The position numbers were made by a program, and so were the translations under genes. 64,000 nucleotides of DNA from Rhodobacteraceae bacterium S2214 (lineage in GTDB: Bacteria; Pseudomonadota; Alphaproteobacteria; Rhodobacterales; Rhodobacteraceae). The DNA is taken from assembly GCA_025141675.1 (NCBI GenBank), contig CP081161.1, positions 1,090,001 through 1,154,000 on the forward strand, written 5' to 3'. Below, one piece after another: positions 43,490-53,803 of this stretch. The notes beneath the pieces are model-generated. The model was not told where the DNA came from, did not search any database, and worked only from the letters and a program-made list of their open reading frames with translations. Positions within the stretch are counted from its first letter, which is position 1, and the number at the start of each line of letters is the position of its first letter.

Positions 43490-45592
43490 TTAGCGCGTGA
43501 ACGCCTCTTTGTTGCCGGCATCAACGTTGATGATGTTGCCTGTGGATTTTGCCGATAAATCAGAGGCAAGGAAATAAGCGGCCTCTGCAATGTCTTCGGG
43601 CAGCACAGACCGTTTCAGCATGGACCGCTCGCGGTACATTTCCTCAAGTCCGTCTTTATCGGTACCGTATGTGCCCGCACGTTGATCCAGCCATTCACCT
43701 TGCCAGATTTTGGAGCCTTTCAGCACGGCATCAGGGTTCACGACATTGACGCGTACACCCAATGGTGCGCCTTCGAGCGCGAGACAACGGGCTAGGTGAA
43801 TTTCGCTCGCCTTGGCAGTGCAATAGGCAGAAGCGTTTGGCGATGCGGCGAGGCCGTTCTTAGAGGCCACAAAGACGACCGACCCGCCCATGTCCTGCAC
43901 TTTGAACAGTTTGAACGCTTCGCGGCTCACAAGGAAATAACCGGTCGACAGAATCGCCATGTTCTTGTTCCACAGGTCAAGAGAGGTGTCTTCGATCGGG
44001 GCAGAGCTCGCGATGCCGGCGTTTGACACGAGGATATCAACGCCACCAAATTCAGCGGCGATGGCGTTGTAGGCGTTGGCAACTGCTGCTTCGTCGGTCA
44101 CGTTCATGTTCACGGTACGCACCACGTCCGCTGAGTATTTCCCGCTCAGCCCAACAAAGGTTTCAGTCAAGGCTGCGTCGTCGATGTCCGCCAGCATCAC
44201 GCAAGCGCCCTCGCGTAGATACCGTTCGGCGGTCGCAGCTCCAATGCCGCCTGCACCACCAGTGACCAGTGCCACACGGCCAGCCATTGATTTCGGCGCT
44301 GGCATGCGCTGCAACTTAGCCTCTTCCAGAAGCCAGTATTCGATATCAAATGCCTCCTGTTCAGGCAGCCCTTGATATTCGGAAACAGCATCCGCACCGC
44401 GCATCACGTTGATTGCGTTAACGTAGAATTCGCCAGAGATCCGCGCTGTCGCCTTATCCTTGGCGAATGTGATCATGCCGACGCCCGGGATCAGATAGAC
44501 CACCGCGTTAGGGTCGCGGATTGCAGGGCTGTCGTCCCTTTTGCAGCGGTCATAATAGGCCTGATAGCCAACGCGGTATTCGGCGATTGCGGCCTCAAGT
44601 CCGGCAATCGTGGCGTCAACATCCGGCTTGGCGGGGTCGAAATCCACAACGAGCGGGCAGATTTTTGTGCGCAGGAAATGGTCGGGGCAGGACGTGCCTA
44701 AGGCGGCCAAACGTTCCATATCCTTGGCATTGACGAATTCAAGCACCGCATCGCTGTCAGTGAAATGCCCGACCATATGCTGTTGACCGGACACGTACCC
44801 GCGAATGGCAGGCATCAGCCGTGCGGCTGCAGTTCGGCGTTCATCTGCGGACAGGCTTTTATGCACAGCACCGCCAAAAGCGTCCTTGCCTGCGGTTTCG
44901 GTAGCGAACCAATCCATCGCTTTCTGAATGATCTCAAGCGTCAGCTCGTAGCAGTCTTTCGCGTCATCTGCCCATGTGAACAGGCCGTGGCTTTCCAGTA
45001 CAACACCTTTGGCATCGGGGTTCTTTTCGCAGAAATCCGAAAGCCAAAGACCCAATTCATATCCCGGCTTTTTCCACGGCAACCAACCGATTGTGTCGCC
45101 AAAAATCTGTTGCGTTAGGGCCTTGCTGTCTTTGGCTGCCGCAATCGCAATGATTGCGTCAGGGTGCATGTGGTCAACGTGTTTATTTGGAACATAAGCG
45201 TGCAGCGGCGTATCAATAGATGCGGCGCGCGGGTTCAGGTTAAAGGTGCAATGGGGCAGGTAGCCAACCATCTCGTCTTCGAATTCGACGCCACGATAAA
45301 TGCCGCGCAGTGCGTTCAGTTTGTCCATATAAAGGGTCGAAAACCCGTCCATCTTGATCGATCCGACATCGCCACCGGACCCTTTGACCCACAAGACCTC
45401 TACCATATCGCCGGACAGCGGATCCTTTTGCATGACCTTTGCAGATGTATTGCCACCACCATAATTGGTGATTCGTTTGTCTGACCCCAACAAGTTTGAA
45501 CGATAAAGGAGCTTCTCTGGTTCGCTCATGCTTTCGGCGTTGGCCGCATCCCATTTGTTTTCAAGGCGTTGATTCGGTTTCGAAGCGGTCAT
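43490..45592 (-). CDS. rhaD: Bifunctional rhamnulose-1-P aldolase/lactaldehyde dehydrogenase
   Basis: A 700-residue fusion. The N-terminal class II aldolase part (about residues 1-420) splits L-rhamnulose 1-phosphate into dihydroxyacetone phosphate and L-lactaldehyde. The C-terminal short-chain dehydrogenase part (about 435-700), with GGAGGIGAATA (about 442) and SAYCTAKA (about 590), oxidises L-lactaldehyde to lactate. This fusion is known in Rhizobium and other alphaproteobacteria. It is divergent from the transport genes across the RhaR operator array. Confidence 0.92.
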   Translation of the reverse strand: MTASKPNQRLENKWDAANAESMSEPEKLLYRSNLLGSDKRITNYGGGNTSAKVMQKDPLSGDMVEVLWVKGSGGDVGSIKMDGFSTLYMDKLNALRGIYRGVEFEDEMVGYLPHCTFNLNPRAASIDTPLHAYVPNKHVDHMHPDAIIAIAAAKDSKALTQQIFGDTIGWLPWKKPGYELGLWLSDFCEKNPDAKGVVLESHGLFTWADDAKDCYELTLEIIQKAMDWFATETAGKDAFGGAVHKSLSADERRTAAARLMPAIRGYVSGQQHMVGHFTDSDAVLEFVNAKDMERLAALGTSCPDHFLRTKICPLVVDFDPAKPDVDATIAGLEAAIAEYRVGYQAYYDRCKRDDSPAIRDPNAVVYLIPGVGMITFAKDKATARISGEFYVNAINVMRGADAVSEYQGLPEQEAFDIEYWLLEEAKLQRMPAPKSMAGRVALVTGGAGGIGAATAERYLREGACVMLADIDDAALTETFVGLSGKYSADVVRTVNMNVTDEAAVANAYNAIAAEFGGVDILVSNAGIASSAPIEDTSLDLWNKNMAILSTGYFLVSREAFKLFKVQDMGGSVVFVASKNGLAASPNASAYCTAKASEIHLARCLALEGAPLGVRVNVVNPDAVLKGSKIWQGEWLDQRAGTYGTDKDGLEEMYRERSMLKRSVLPEDIAEAAYFLASDLSAKSTGNIINVDAGNKEAFTR

Positions 45593-45661
45593 GTGTCTCT
45601 CCGTGGAGGGCAGGTTAAGGTCAATTTGTTAGCAGCAAGCTGACGGGCGGCAAATATAAAG

Positions 45662-45730
45662 TCAATCACTTTCAATCACATTCAATCATGCTGCGGCGCA
45701 GAATGATTGAAGTTGAAAATAAATGATTGA
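45662..45730. promoter_or_regulatory. Repeated RhaR-type operator sites
   Basis: Three direct TCAATCA copies at 45662, 45672 and 45682 (10-base spacing, one helix turn) and two inverted TGATTGA copies at 45704 and 45724. TTGACA at 45727-45732 overlaps the last copy and may be a -35 for rhaR. This is the expected place for a DeoR-type repressor controlling both arms. Confidence 0.75.
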
Positions 45731-45778
45731 CATAACGCCGCAATGTAATCCAGTTTGGCCCAACGAAAGGACCACCCA

Positions 45779-46582
45779 ATGCACGAGAACGACCGCCACC
45801 GCGTTATCCTCTCCGCCGTTCAAGACCGCTCACTTGTTACAGTGATCGACCTGTGTTCGCTGACCGGCGCATCCGAGGCAACGATACGCCGCGATATCAA
45901 TACGCTGGACGAACAAAAACGTCTGCGTCGTGTGCGGGGTGGGGCCGAGGCCTTAACATCAAAACCATTTGTCGGATTGGCCGGTCGCCCTTTTTCGGTA
46001 AACGAAACGCTGAACATCGCCGAAAAACAGGCAATTGCAGCCGCGGCTGTCGAACTGTGCGATGACGGTGAACCCATTATCATCAACGGCGGGACAACGA
46101 CCTTTCAAATGGTGCATCCGCTGGCGTCGCGTCGCATGCAGGTTTTTACCAACTCTTTTCCCATCGCCGAACATTTGCTTAAGAACACAACAAATACGGT
46201 GATGCTGTCTGGCGGAATCATTTACCGCGAACAAAACATCATTCTGTCCCCTTTCGATAACGACGTGACCCGTAATTTTTATGCGAAACGCATGTTCATG
46301 GGCGCGCAGGGCATCGGCCCACTGGGACTGATGGAACAAGATCCGCTCCTTATTCAGGCGGAACACAAGCTGATCGGGCAAGCCGAAGAACTGATCGTTC
46401 TGGTGGACAGCTCCAAATTCGAAAACCGCTCAAGCCTCGTGCTTTGCCCGCTTGAACGTATCGACACAATCATCACCGACGAAGGCATCGATGACCGCAC
46501 CGCGGCCATGCTTGAGGCGGCAGATGTAACGCTGATCGTGGTGCCCATTGGTGCCGCGCAGAAAGACGGGATGGCATCCTAG
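45779..46582 (+). CDS. rhaR: DeoR-family rhamnose regulator
   Basis: A 267-residue DeoR-family repressor: an N-terminal helix-turn-helix (VIDLCSLTGASEATIRRDINTL) and a C-terminal sugar-phosphate-binding domain with IINGGTTTFQM and LIVLVDSSKFENRSS. In Rhizobium the equivalent RhaR represses the rhamnose genes. The ATG at 45779 follows AAAGGA. It is next to the divergent rhaD and to the array of TCAATCA sites, which supports self-control. rhaS follows after 34 bases. Confidence 0.85.
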   Translation: MHENDRHRVILSAVQDRSLVTVIDLCSLTGASEATIRRDINTLDEQKRLRRVRGGAEALTSKPFVGLAGRPFSVNETLNIAEKQAIAAAAVELCDDGEPIIINGGTTTFQMVHPLASRRMQVFTNSFPIAEHLLKNTTNTVMLSGGIIYREQNIILSPFDNDVTRNFYAKRMFMGAQGIGPLGLMEQDPLLIQAEHKLIGQAEELIVLVDSSKFENRSSLVLCPLERIDTIITDEGIDDRTAAMLEAADVTLIVVPIGAAQKDGMAS

Positions 46583-46616
46583 CCAGCTCAATCACAACCA
46601 CTCCAGGGAGGAAACC

Positions 46617-47612
46617 ATGAGTGTACTCAAGAAATTAGCAACATCTGTTGCATTGGCCGGCGCGATGTTCGGCTCACCTGCATTGGCACAGGATGATGTG
46701 CGCATTGCATTGGTCGTCAAAGCGCTCGGCATTGGGTTCTTTGAAGCCGCCAATGAGGGTGCACAAGAAGCTGCTGAAGAACTGGGCAACGTCGAGATCA
46801 TCTACACAGGTCCGACAGACACCACCGCTGAAGGCCAGATCGAAGTTATCAACGCACTGATTGCGCAAAATGTTGACGCAATTGCGATCTCTTCGAACGA
46901 TACAGATGCATTGGTACCCGCCCTGAAACGCGCCATGCAGCGCGGCATCACCGTGATCAGCTGGGATTCCGGTGTGGCACCAGAGGGTCGCCAACTGCAC
47001 CTGAACCCGTCGTCTAACCCGCTGATCGGGAACATGATCATCAAACTGGCCGCGGATCACCTTCCTGATGGCGGCGAGGTCGCTCTGCTGTCTGCCACAA
47101 CGACCTCCACCAACCAGAACATCTGGATGGAAGAGATGAACAAGGTGATGGGCGACTATCCGGGCATCGAAGTTGTTGCCACCGTTTACGGCGACGATCT
47201 CGCTGATAAATCCTACCGCGAGGCTACAGGCCTGATGCAGTCCTATCCGGATCTGGATGCGATCATTGCGCCAACATCCGTAGGTATCGTGGCCGCTGCT
47301 CAGGCGGTCGTGGACGCGGGCAAAGTCGGTGAAGTCAACGTAACGGGCCTTGGACTACCATCCGAGATGGCGGGTGCGATCGAATCCGGTGCATCCCAAT
47401 CATTCGCAATCTGGAACCCGATCGATTTGGGCTACTCCGCGACGATGCTCGCTTATGAACTGAGCCAGAACGGTGCTGAAGCTGCCCCCGGTGCGGAAAT
47501 CCCGATGGGTCGCATGGGGTCGTTGACGCTGGACGAAAACAACGAAGGCGCGATGGCTGATCCGTTTGTTTACGACGCCAGCAACATCGACGATTTCAAG
47601 TCGATCTTCTAA
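46617..47612 (+). CDS. rhaS: Rhamnose ABC transporter substrate-binding protein
   Basis: A 331-residue periplasmic sugar-binding protein of the RbsB type with a signal peptide (cleavage after about residue 23, PALA-QDD). The mature part starts VRIALVVKALGIGFFEAANEG and keeps the pattern ISSNDTDALVPALKRAMQRG. It should deliver L-rhamnose to the RhaPQT permease. The start follows GGAGG. Note that this RhaS is the transporter subunit of rhizobia, not the E. coli activator of the same name. Confidence 0.9.
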   Translation: MSVLKKLATSVALAGAMFGSPALAQDDVRIALVVKALGIGFFEAANEGAQEAAEELGNVEIIYTGPTDTTAEGQIEVINALIAQNVDAIAISSNDTDALVPALKRAMQRGITVISWDSGVAPEGRQLHLNPSSNPLIGNMIIKLAADHLPDGGEVALLSATTTSTNQNIWMEEMNKVMGDYPGIEVVATVYGDDLADKSYREATGLMQSYPDLDAIIAPTSVGIVAAAQAVVDAGKVGEVNVTGLGLPSEMAGAIESGASQSFAIWNPIDLGYSATMLAYELSQNGAEAAPGAEIPMGRMGSLTLDENNEGAMADPFVYDASNIDDFKSIF

Positions 47613-47685
47613 ACACCCATATTGTTCCGGCGCAGGATTTGCGCCGGAACAGACACCTATCCCCCCGACAAAACGAGGCCACCCA

Positions 47686-49224
47686 ATGACGACGCAGACC
47701 GCGCCCGCCAACTCGTCCGCTGTTGTTTCGATGGACATGATCACAAAGACTTTTCCTGGCGTGAAGGCACTCGATCAGGTCAAGCTGGATCTTTATCCTG
47801 GGCAAGTGACTGCGTTGGTTGGGGAAAACGGTGCCGGCAAATCGACGACCGTCAAGATTCTGACGGGCATTTATCGCACTGACGGTGGTACGATCCGCAT
47901 TGATGGCGACCCCGTTACCTTCGCTTCGCCCAATGACGCGGCCAAGGCAGGGATCACCGCGATCCACCAAGAAACGGTACTATTCGATGAATTGTCCGTG
48001 GCCGAAAATATCTACATCGGCCACGCCCCGCGTAACCGTTTCGGGTTAATCGACACGGCGCGGATGCATCGCAATGCGGCTGACCTATTGGCTGAAATCG
48101 GTGCGCCGTTCAGTAGTCACACCCAACTTCGCGACCTTGGAATTGCCAACAAACACTTGGTGGCAATTGCCCGCGCACTTTCCGTAGATGCCCGTGTCGT
48201 GATCATGGACGAACCAACAGCAGCGCTATCCCACAAAGAGATCGAAGAACTTTACGAACTGGTCGAAACCCTCAAGGCGCAGGGTAAAGCGATCTTGTTC
48301 ATCAGCCACAAGTTTGACGAGATATTCCGTATCGCCGACCGATATACCGTGTTTCGCGATGGAGGATTCGTAGGTGACGGATTAATTGCCGACATCACTG
48401 AGGGTGATCTTGTGACCATGATGGTCGGACGGTCTGTGGATCAGATTTTTCCGGACCGCGACCACGATGTGGGCGACGAAGTCCTCAAAGTCGTTGGATA
48501 TTCCCATCCGACCGAATTTGCCGATATCAATTTCGACCTGAAACGTGGGGAAATCCTCGGGTTTTACGGCTTAGTTGGCGCGGGCAGGTCCGAATTTATG
48601 CAAGCACTGTTCGGGATCACAAAACCGTCCAAAGGTGCGTGCCGCGTGAATGGCGATATCAAGGTGATCCGTTCCCCCGCGGAGGCCGTTGAAAATGGGA
48701 TCGTCTATGTGCCCGAAGATCGCGGCAAACAGGGCGCGGTGATCGGGTTGCCTATTTTCCAGAATATAACACTGCCGTCTCTTGGGCGTACGTCTCGGAA
48801 TGGTTTTCTGCAACTTGCCGAAGAATTCAAACTGGCCCGTGAATACGCCGAGCGGCTAGACCTGCGCGCAGCGTCATTAGACCAAGACATTGGTAACCTT
48901 TCGGGCGGTAACCAGCAGAAGGTCGTGATCGCCAAATGGCTGGCGACGCAACCGCAGGTCATTATTCTGGATGAGCCCACCAAAGGCATCGACATCGGAT
49001 CAAAGGCTGCGGTGCATGAATTTATGGCCGAGCTGGCCGCTCAAGGCCTGTCCGTCATCATGGTCAGTTCCGAAATCCCTGAGGTGATCGGCATGTCCGA
49101 CCGGGTCATTGTCATGCGTGACGGGTTGATCGCGTCGGAATTGACCGGTGACGAGGTGACACCTGAAACATTGGTGCGCCACGCGGCGGGCATTACAACA
49201 CAAACAGAAAGCGTTGCACCATGA
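47686..49224 (+). CDS. rhaT: Rhamnose ABC transporter ATP-binding protein
   Basis: A 512-residue sugar ABC ATPase with two fused nucleotide-binding domains. The first (about residues 15-240) has Walker A GENGAGKST and VIMDEPTAAL; the second (about 265-500) has a degenerate A loop (YGLVGAGRSEFM), the signature LSGGNQQKVVIAKWL and VIILDEPTKGID. This is the RbsA/MglA arrangement. It overlaps rhaP by 4 bases. Confidence 0.9.
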   Translation: MTTQTAPANSSAVVSMDMITKTFPGVKALDQVKLDLYPGQVTALVGENGAGKSTTVKILTGIYRTDGGTIRIDGDPVTFASPNDAAKAGITAIHQETVLFDELSVAENIYIGHAPRNRFGLIDTARMHRNAADLLAEIGAPFSSHTQLRDLGIANKHLVAIARALSVDARVVIMDEPTAALSHKEIEELYELVETLKAQGKAILFISHKFDEIFRIADRYTVFRDGGFVGDGLIADITEGDLVTMMVGRSVDQIFPDRDHDVGDEVLKVVGYSHPTEFADINFDLKRGEILGFYGLVGAGRSEFMQALFGITKPSKGACRVNGDIKVIRSPAEAVENGIVYVPEDRGKQGAVIGLPIFQNITLPSLGRTSRNGFLQLAEEFKLAREYAERLDLRAASLDQDIGNLSGGNQQKVVIAKWLATQPQVIILDEPTKGIDIGSKAAVHEFMAELAAQGLSVIMVSSEIPEVIGMSDRVIVMRDGLIASELTGDEVTPETLVRHAAGITTQTESVAP

Positions 49225-50201
49225 TGCGTTTCATTCCTGTGCGCGAAGCCATCCTTGGCAGCGCGATCCTGATCTTGATTGTCCTCGTGGCATCCCGTTT
49301 CGCGGGCTTCGTCGCGCCGGCCAATCTGGCAAATGTCTTCAACGATACCGCACCGTTAATCATCCTAGCACTAGGACAAATGGTGGTGATCCTGACCCGC
49401 TGTATTGATCTGTCAGTGGCCGCGAACCTCGCCCTGACGGGCATGGCCGTCGCGATGATTAACGTCGTTATGCCCGGCCTTCCGATCCCCGTTATCATTG
49501 CAATCGCGGTTCTTATGGGTGCGGTCATGGGGGCGGTGAACGGTGTGCTTGTATGGAAACTGTCGATCCCGCCAATCGTTGTGACGCTTGGCACCATGAC
49601 GATATTCCGTGGGATTATCTTTCTGATTTCCGACGGCAAGTGGGTCAATTCCCATGAAATGAGCCCCGATTTTACAGGCTTCCCGCGCGCTGTTCTGTTG
49701 GGCCTGCCGGTTTTGTCGTGGATCGCAATTATGACTGTCATTGTCTTTGGCATCATGATGGCGCGCACCCAATTCGGGCGGTCCGTCTTCGCTGTGGGCG
49801 GCAACCCCCACGCAGCTGTCTACACAGGGATCGATGTCGGCAAGACGCAGTTTTGGGCCTTCGTCGTCTCAGGCGCGCTGGCAGGTTTGACTGGGTATTT
49901 GTGGGTCGCGAGATATGCGGTGGCCTATGTGGATATCGCTGGCGGTTTCGAGCTCGAAGTCGTGGCGGCCTGTGTGATTGGCGGGATTTCCATCGCCGGT
50001 GGCATCGGGTCCGTCGGCGGGGCCGTGCTGGGCGCGATCTTCCTTGGGGTGGTCAAGAATGCCTTGCCTGTCGTCAACATTTCACCGTTCTGGCAGCTTG
50101 CCATATCCGGCTCGGCGATCCTGATTGCAGTCGCATTCAATGCGCGGTCTGGCCGCACCAAAGGCCGCATTATCCTTAAATCCGCAGAGGTCACCCAATG
50201 A
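49221..50201 (+). CDS. rhaP: Rhamnose ABC transporter permease
   Basis: A 326-residue inner membrane permease of the RbsC/BPD-transp-2 family with about eight to ten hydrophobic helices and the EAA-like region CVIGGISIAGGIGSVGGAVLG near the C terminus. It pairs with RhaQ to form the L-rhamnose channel. Its start overlaps rhaT and its stop overlaps rhaQ by 4 bases each. Confidence 0.9.
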   Translation: MMRFIPVREAILGSAILILIVLVASRFAGFVAPANLANVFNDTAPLIILALGQMVVILTRCIDLSVAANLALTGMAVAMINVVMPGLPIPVIIAIAVLMGAVMGAVNGVLVWKLSIPPIVVTLGTMTIFRGIIFLISDGKWVNSHEMSPDFTGFPRAVLLGLPVLSWIAIMTVIVFGIMMARTQFGRSVFAVGGNPHAAVYTGIDVGKTQFWAFVVSGALAGLTGYLWVARYAVAYVDIAGGFELEVVAACVIGGISIAGGIGSVGGAVLGAIFLGVVKNALPVVNISPFWQLAISGSAILIAVAFNARSGRTKGRIILKSAEVTQ

Positions 50202-51199
50202 CGGACACAACCATCACCCGCCATATCCCGGATCGGCTAAACGGCCGTGCCGTGCGTGTTTTCAAAAGCTGGGAAGCGCTTTTGCTCGCCGTTGCTATCG
50301 CGATCTTTGTGGTGAACAGCTTTGCGTCGCCGTATTTTCTCAGCGCATGGAACCTCAGCGACGCAACCTTTAACTTCACCGAAAAGGCGATGATCGCCTT
50401 CGCAATGGCGTTGCTGATCATCTCTGGTGAGATCGACCTGTCGGTCGCGTCGATTATTGCGCTGGCAAGTACCGCTATGGGGTTGGCTATGCAATACGGC
50501 GCAGGAACACCCGAACTGGTTGCAATCGGTCTGGCGGTCGGGCTGCTGTGCGGCGCGTTCAACGGGTTTTTCGTGACCATACTCGGCTTGCCGTCCATCG
50601 TTGTGACTATCGGCACGATGAGCCTGTTTCGGGGCATCAGTTTTATCATCCTCGGGGACGGGTCATTCAGTGGCTATCCGTCCAGCTTTTCGTGGTTCGG
50701 GCAGGGGTATATCTACTGGGTCTTCACGGTGGAAATGTTGCTGTTCGTCATCATCGCCGCGATTTATGCCGTGCTGCTGCACAAAACAAATTTTGGCCGC
50801 GCTGTCTATGCGATCGGCAACAACCCGACCGGTGCATTGTTTAGCGGCATCCGTGTGCAACGGGTCAAATTTATCCTGTTCCTGCTAACGGGGCTTATGT
50901 CGGGGATCGCGGCGGTCTGCTTGACGTCCCGACTTGGGTCGACGCGGCCCAGCATTGCAACGGGAATGGAGCTTGAGGTCGTGACAATGGTTGTCCTCGG
51001 CGGCGTCAATATTCTTGGTGGGTCCGGCACGATCCCGGGCGTGGTCATCGCAGCCTTCGTGATGGGACTGGTCACCTTCGGGTTGGGCCTGTTGAATGTG
51101 CCTGGCATCGTGATGTCGATCTTCATCGGCTTGTTGCTGATCGGGGTCATTGCCTTGCCGCGTCTCTGGGCGATGGCTGCCGCACGGCGCAAATCATGA
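50198..51199 (+). CDS. rhaQ: Rhamnose ABC transporter permease
   Basis: A 333-residue second permease of the same family, with the conserved [19 protein letters not shown] loop near the C terminus. Together with RhaP it forms the membrane part of the rhamnose importer. It overlaps rhaP and rhaU by 4 bases, so the whole row is translationally coupled. Confidence 0.9.
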   Translation: MTDTTITRHIPDRLNGRAVRVFKSWEALLLAVAIAIFVVNSFASPYFLSAWNLSDATFNFTEKAMIAFAMALLIISGEIDLSVASIIALASTAMGLAMQYGAGTPELVAIGLAVGLLCGAFNGFFVTILGLPSIVVTIGTMSLFRGISFIILGDGSFSGYPSSFSWFGQGYIYWVFTVEMLLFVIIAAIYAVLLHKTNFGRAVYAIGNNPTGALFSGIRVQRVKFILFLLTGLMSGIAAVCLTSRLGSTRPSIATGMELEVVTMVVLGGVNILGGSGTIPGVVIAAFVMGLVTFGLGLLNVPGIVMSIFIGLLLIGVIALPRLWAMAAARRKS

Positions 51200-51513
51200 C
51201 CGCGCGTTACGTTTTTCGCATGCGTCTGAACGATGGCATGGCCGATGAATACAAACGTCGTCATGATGCGATCTGGCCCGAGCTTGTCGATTTGCTACAC
51301 GGTGCTGGCGTCAGCGATTATTCGATCCATCTGGACGAGAGCACCAACCATCTGATCGGTGTTCTCACCCGCACCGCCGATCACGGCATGGACGATTTGC
51401 CAAATCACCCCGTGATGCAAAAATGGTGGGCCTATATGGGGGACATCATGGAAACGAACGCGGATCGCTCGCCAAGTGCCGTAGCGCTTACACCGCTGTT
51501 TCATATGCCATGA
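51196..51513 (+). CDS. rhaU: L-rhamnose mutarotase
   Basis: A 105-residue RhaM/RhaU-type mutarotase that interconverts alpha- and beta-L-rhamnose. It shows the family start [29 protein letters not shown] and a closing [12 protein letters not shown]. The ATG overlaps the rhaQ stop. The rhaQ-rhaU-rhaK order matches Rhizobium leguminosarum. Confidence 0.9.
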   Translation: MTARYVFRMRLNDGMADEYKRRHDAIWPELVDLLHGAGVSDYSIHLDESTNHLIGVLTRTADHGMDDLPNHPVMQKWWAYMGDIMETNADRSPSAVALTPLFHMP

Positions 51514-52901
51514 AAAGACCGCAACACATCGCCGTCATTGATATCGGCAAAACAAACGCAAAGCTCGCCTTGGTCGATCTAGGTTCATTGACCGAGATTG
51601 CCGTGGTCACGCGTCCCAATGTCGTGCTGGCAGGTCCGCCTTGGCCCCATTACGATGTCGATGGACATTGGGCATTCTTGCTGGATGCTCTGGCGACGTT
51701 CCATCACGATCACCGCGTGGACGCAATTTCCATCACCACCCACGGTGCCTGTGCTGCATTGCTATCGGCTGACGGAACGCTCGCTGCTCCGATCCTTGAC
51801 TATGAACATGAATACCCTGCGGAAGTAGTCGCAGCCTATAAGATCATTAAACCCGATTTTGCAGAGACCGGATCGCCAGACATGATCGGTGGCCTGAACA
51901 TCGGTGCGCAGTTGCACTATCAGTTCACAACCGATCCGACCCTCAAGAATCGGACGGAGCAGATCGTCACCTATCCGCAATTTTGGGGTCACCGCCTGAC
52001 TGGTGTTGGCGCGACAGATGTCACCTCTCTCGGCTGTCATACGGACCTGTGGAATCCCCATACGGCCACATTTTCCGACCTCCCTGCGACCCTTGGAATC
52101 CGCGATAAGATCGCGCCGGTACGTTACCCTAGCGATATACTCGGCCCAATACTGCCGCACATTGCAAAGGCCACGGGGCTTAATCCAAACACACCAGTTT
52201 GCGTCGGCATCCACGATTCCAATGCATCGCTATACCCCCATATCATTTCGCGCGATGAACCAGCGTCAGTTATTTCGACGGGGACGTGGGTGATCGCGAT
52301 GTCGTTGACAGGCGACGCTGCGTCGGCAATTCCGCCACTTGATCCGGCCCGGGATACCCTGGTTAACGTCAACGCACGCGGGCAAGCCGTTCCGAGTGCG
52401 CGGTTCATGGGGGGACGCGAATATGAGATCATTCAGAATGGTCACGCATACGCGGTAACTGAGCAAGACGTCGCAAATGTTCTCGACCGATCTTTGATGC
52501 TTTTGCCATCAATCGAATCCGGTACAGGTCCGTTCCAAGGCATTGCAATGCAGTGGCAAGGTCAGGAACCCGCCTTTGGATCGGGAGAACGCGCCGTTGC
52601 CGTGTCGTTTTACCTCGCCCTGATGGCAGGGACTTGTCTGGACTTGATCAATGGGGCAGGCCCTACGGTCGTCGAAGGGCCCTTCGCACGCAATGCAGAA
52701 TTTGTAGCGATGCTGGGAAGCATCACAGGCAGGCCCGTCGTCGCAAGCGAAACTGCAACGGGCACAAGTATCGGCGCGGCCTTGCTCTTCAATCAGGATA
52801 AATCATGGCCGATGCCTGTCGATGCGGGAATTTCTAACGTTGGAGAGAGGTTTTCGACGTACATAGATCGCTGGAAGACGTCGGTTCGATCTCGAAATTA
52901 A
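51510..52901 (+). CDS. rhaK: Rhamnulokinase (FGGY family)
   Basis: A 463-residue sugar kinase of the FGGY family: the phosphate-1 region [15 protein letters not shown] at the N terminus, [12 protein letters not shown] in the middle and the C-terminal [14 protein letters not shown] region. It phosphorylates L-rhamnulose. In R. leguminosarum the kinase is also needed for rhamnose uptake through the ABC importer, which fits its place at the end of this row. The start at 51510 overlaps the rhaU stop as ATGA. Confidence 0.88.
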   Translation: MKRPQHIAVIDIGKTNAKLALVDLGSLTEIAVVTRPNVVLAGPPWPHYDVDGHWAFLLDALATFHHDHRVDAISITTHGACAALLSADGTLAAPILDYEHEYPAEVVAAYKIIKPDFAETGSPDMIGGLNIGAQLHYQFTTDPTLKNRTEQIVTYPQFWGHRLTGVGATDVTSLGCHTDLWNPHTATFSDLPATLGIRDKIAPVRYPSDILGPILPHIAKATGLNPNTPVCVGIHDSNASLYPHIISRDEPASVISTGTWVIAMSLTGDAASAIPPLDPARDTLVNVNARGQAVPSARFMGGREYEIIQNGHAYAVTEQDVANVLDRSLMLLPSIESGTGPFQGIAMQWQGQEPAFGSGERAVAVSFYLALMAGTCLDLINGAGPTVVEGPFARNAEFVAMLGSITGRPVVASETATGTSIGAALLFNQDKSWPMPVDAGISNVGERFSTYIDRWKTSVRSRN

Positions 52902-53258
52902 CTTCCTACGACGACATGGAATAACGGTTGTGTTGCGATCCCGTCCTCTCGGTACTTCACCATTTGCGTTCTGAAGTGGTCATCATTGCTGAATATAGAG
53001 TTCAAGTAAGTCGGCAAAGCAAACAAGTGGCGGCCACTCCGCTTCTATTAACTATGAGGCTTGGCAAAATGTGTCCGATCAGCCCCTAGGTTGGCGTTTG
53101 ATGGCAACGTCGACAATACGGGGGGCAACCGAAGCATTTTAGCACCATGGTGGGCGGCAAGAGTAGGCGCGAACCACACAAATACCCCAAGTTGTAGTCC
53201 AAGGGTGTTCGTCTTATGTTCTATCCGAGTGCCCGTCGCCGGAGAGGTTGAAAACAGC
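52902..53258. other. Gap behind rhaK
   Basis: This 357-base gap contains no gene, hairpin or repeat that I can support apart from the ribosome site GGAGAGG used by the DUF6500 gene. No clear terminator for the rha transcript is visible. Confidence 0.4.
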
Positions 53259-53477
53259 ATGAGAGCAAGCTTAAGAAATAAGGCCGTTGCAGTCTGCAAT
53301 GAAAAGATCGCCAAAAAGGGAGAGGCGGTAGGTCTCTCTTTCTATGCGTTTTTTGCCAACAAGAATGATGACCCGGCCTTACTAATGGAAGCCGCCGAAT
53401 GGTGGATCAAAACGCACGAACTGGACCACTTTGAAAAAGCGGTAAAAATTCGAGATCTAATCATCTCAGATATTTGA
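53259..53477 (+). CDS. DUF6500 family small protein
   Basis: A 72-residue soluble, mostly helical protein whose sequence (MRASLRNKAVAVCNEKIAKK and AEWWIKTHELDHFEKAVKIR) matches the small conserved family I know as DUF6500. The frame is open far upstream, but the ATG at 53259 with GGAGAGG fits the family length. No neighbour suggests a role. Confidence 0.65.
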   Translation: MRASLRNKAVAVCNEKIAKKGEAVGLSFYAFFANKNDDPALLMEAAEWWIKTHELDHFEKAVKIRDLIISDI

Positions 53478-53764
53478 TCTGACGCGACTTTGACCGCGAA
53501 CTGTGAATGCGCCACCCTCTTGTTGCCGCGAGTTGCTCGTTCCAAGGATCGCACCGCAGAATAGGGATCCTTGGGGCAATGTCTGATGAGGGCTGTTCGC
53601 AAGGCTCTAATAATTCGGGCGGTCAGCGGCAACTCTTTACATGTGAAACCATGCGCAGCCCTTAAAGCGAAAGATGCCATGGCAGGGTGGTCCCGAAAAC
53701 AAAGCGCAGTGGCCGATAGTATGAATTAATCCACTCCAATGCGAGTGTTTCCGCTTTCACTTCC
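53478..53764. other. Gap behind the DUF6500 gene
   Basis: Nothing supported is seen in this stretch. A minus-strand frame over 53342-53680 overlaps the DUF6500 gene and is judged a shadow. Confidence 0.35.
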
Positions 53765-53795
53765 TGCCCCGCCGCATCGAAGACACGGCGGGGCA
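53765..53795 (-). terminator. Hairpin behind the MFS gene
   Basis: TGCCCCGCCG (53765-53774) and CGGCGGGGCA (53786-53795) form a perfect 10 bp stem with an 11-base loop, nine bases beyond the MFS stop. The minus-strand T-run is missing, so this may be a Rho-linked or weak terminator. Confidence 0.45.
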
Positions 53796-53803
53796 GTCGA
53801 TGG

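Noticed and set aside
53342..53680. Minus-strand frame of 112 codons opposite the DUF6500 gene
   Set aside because: Its second half is the antisense of a recognised family, and it has no ribosome site or known domain.
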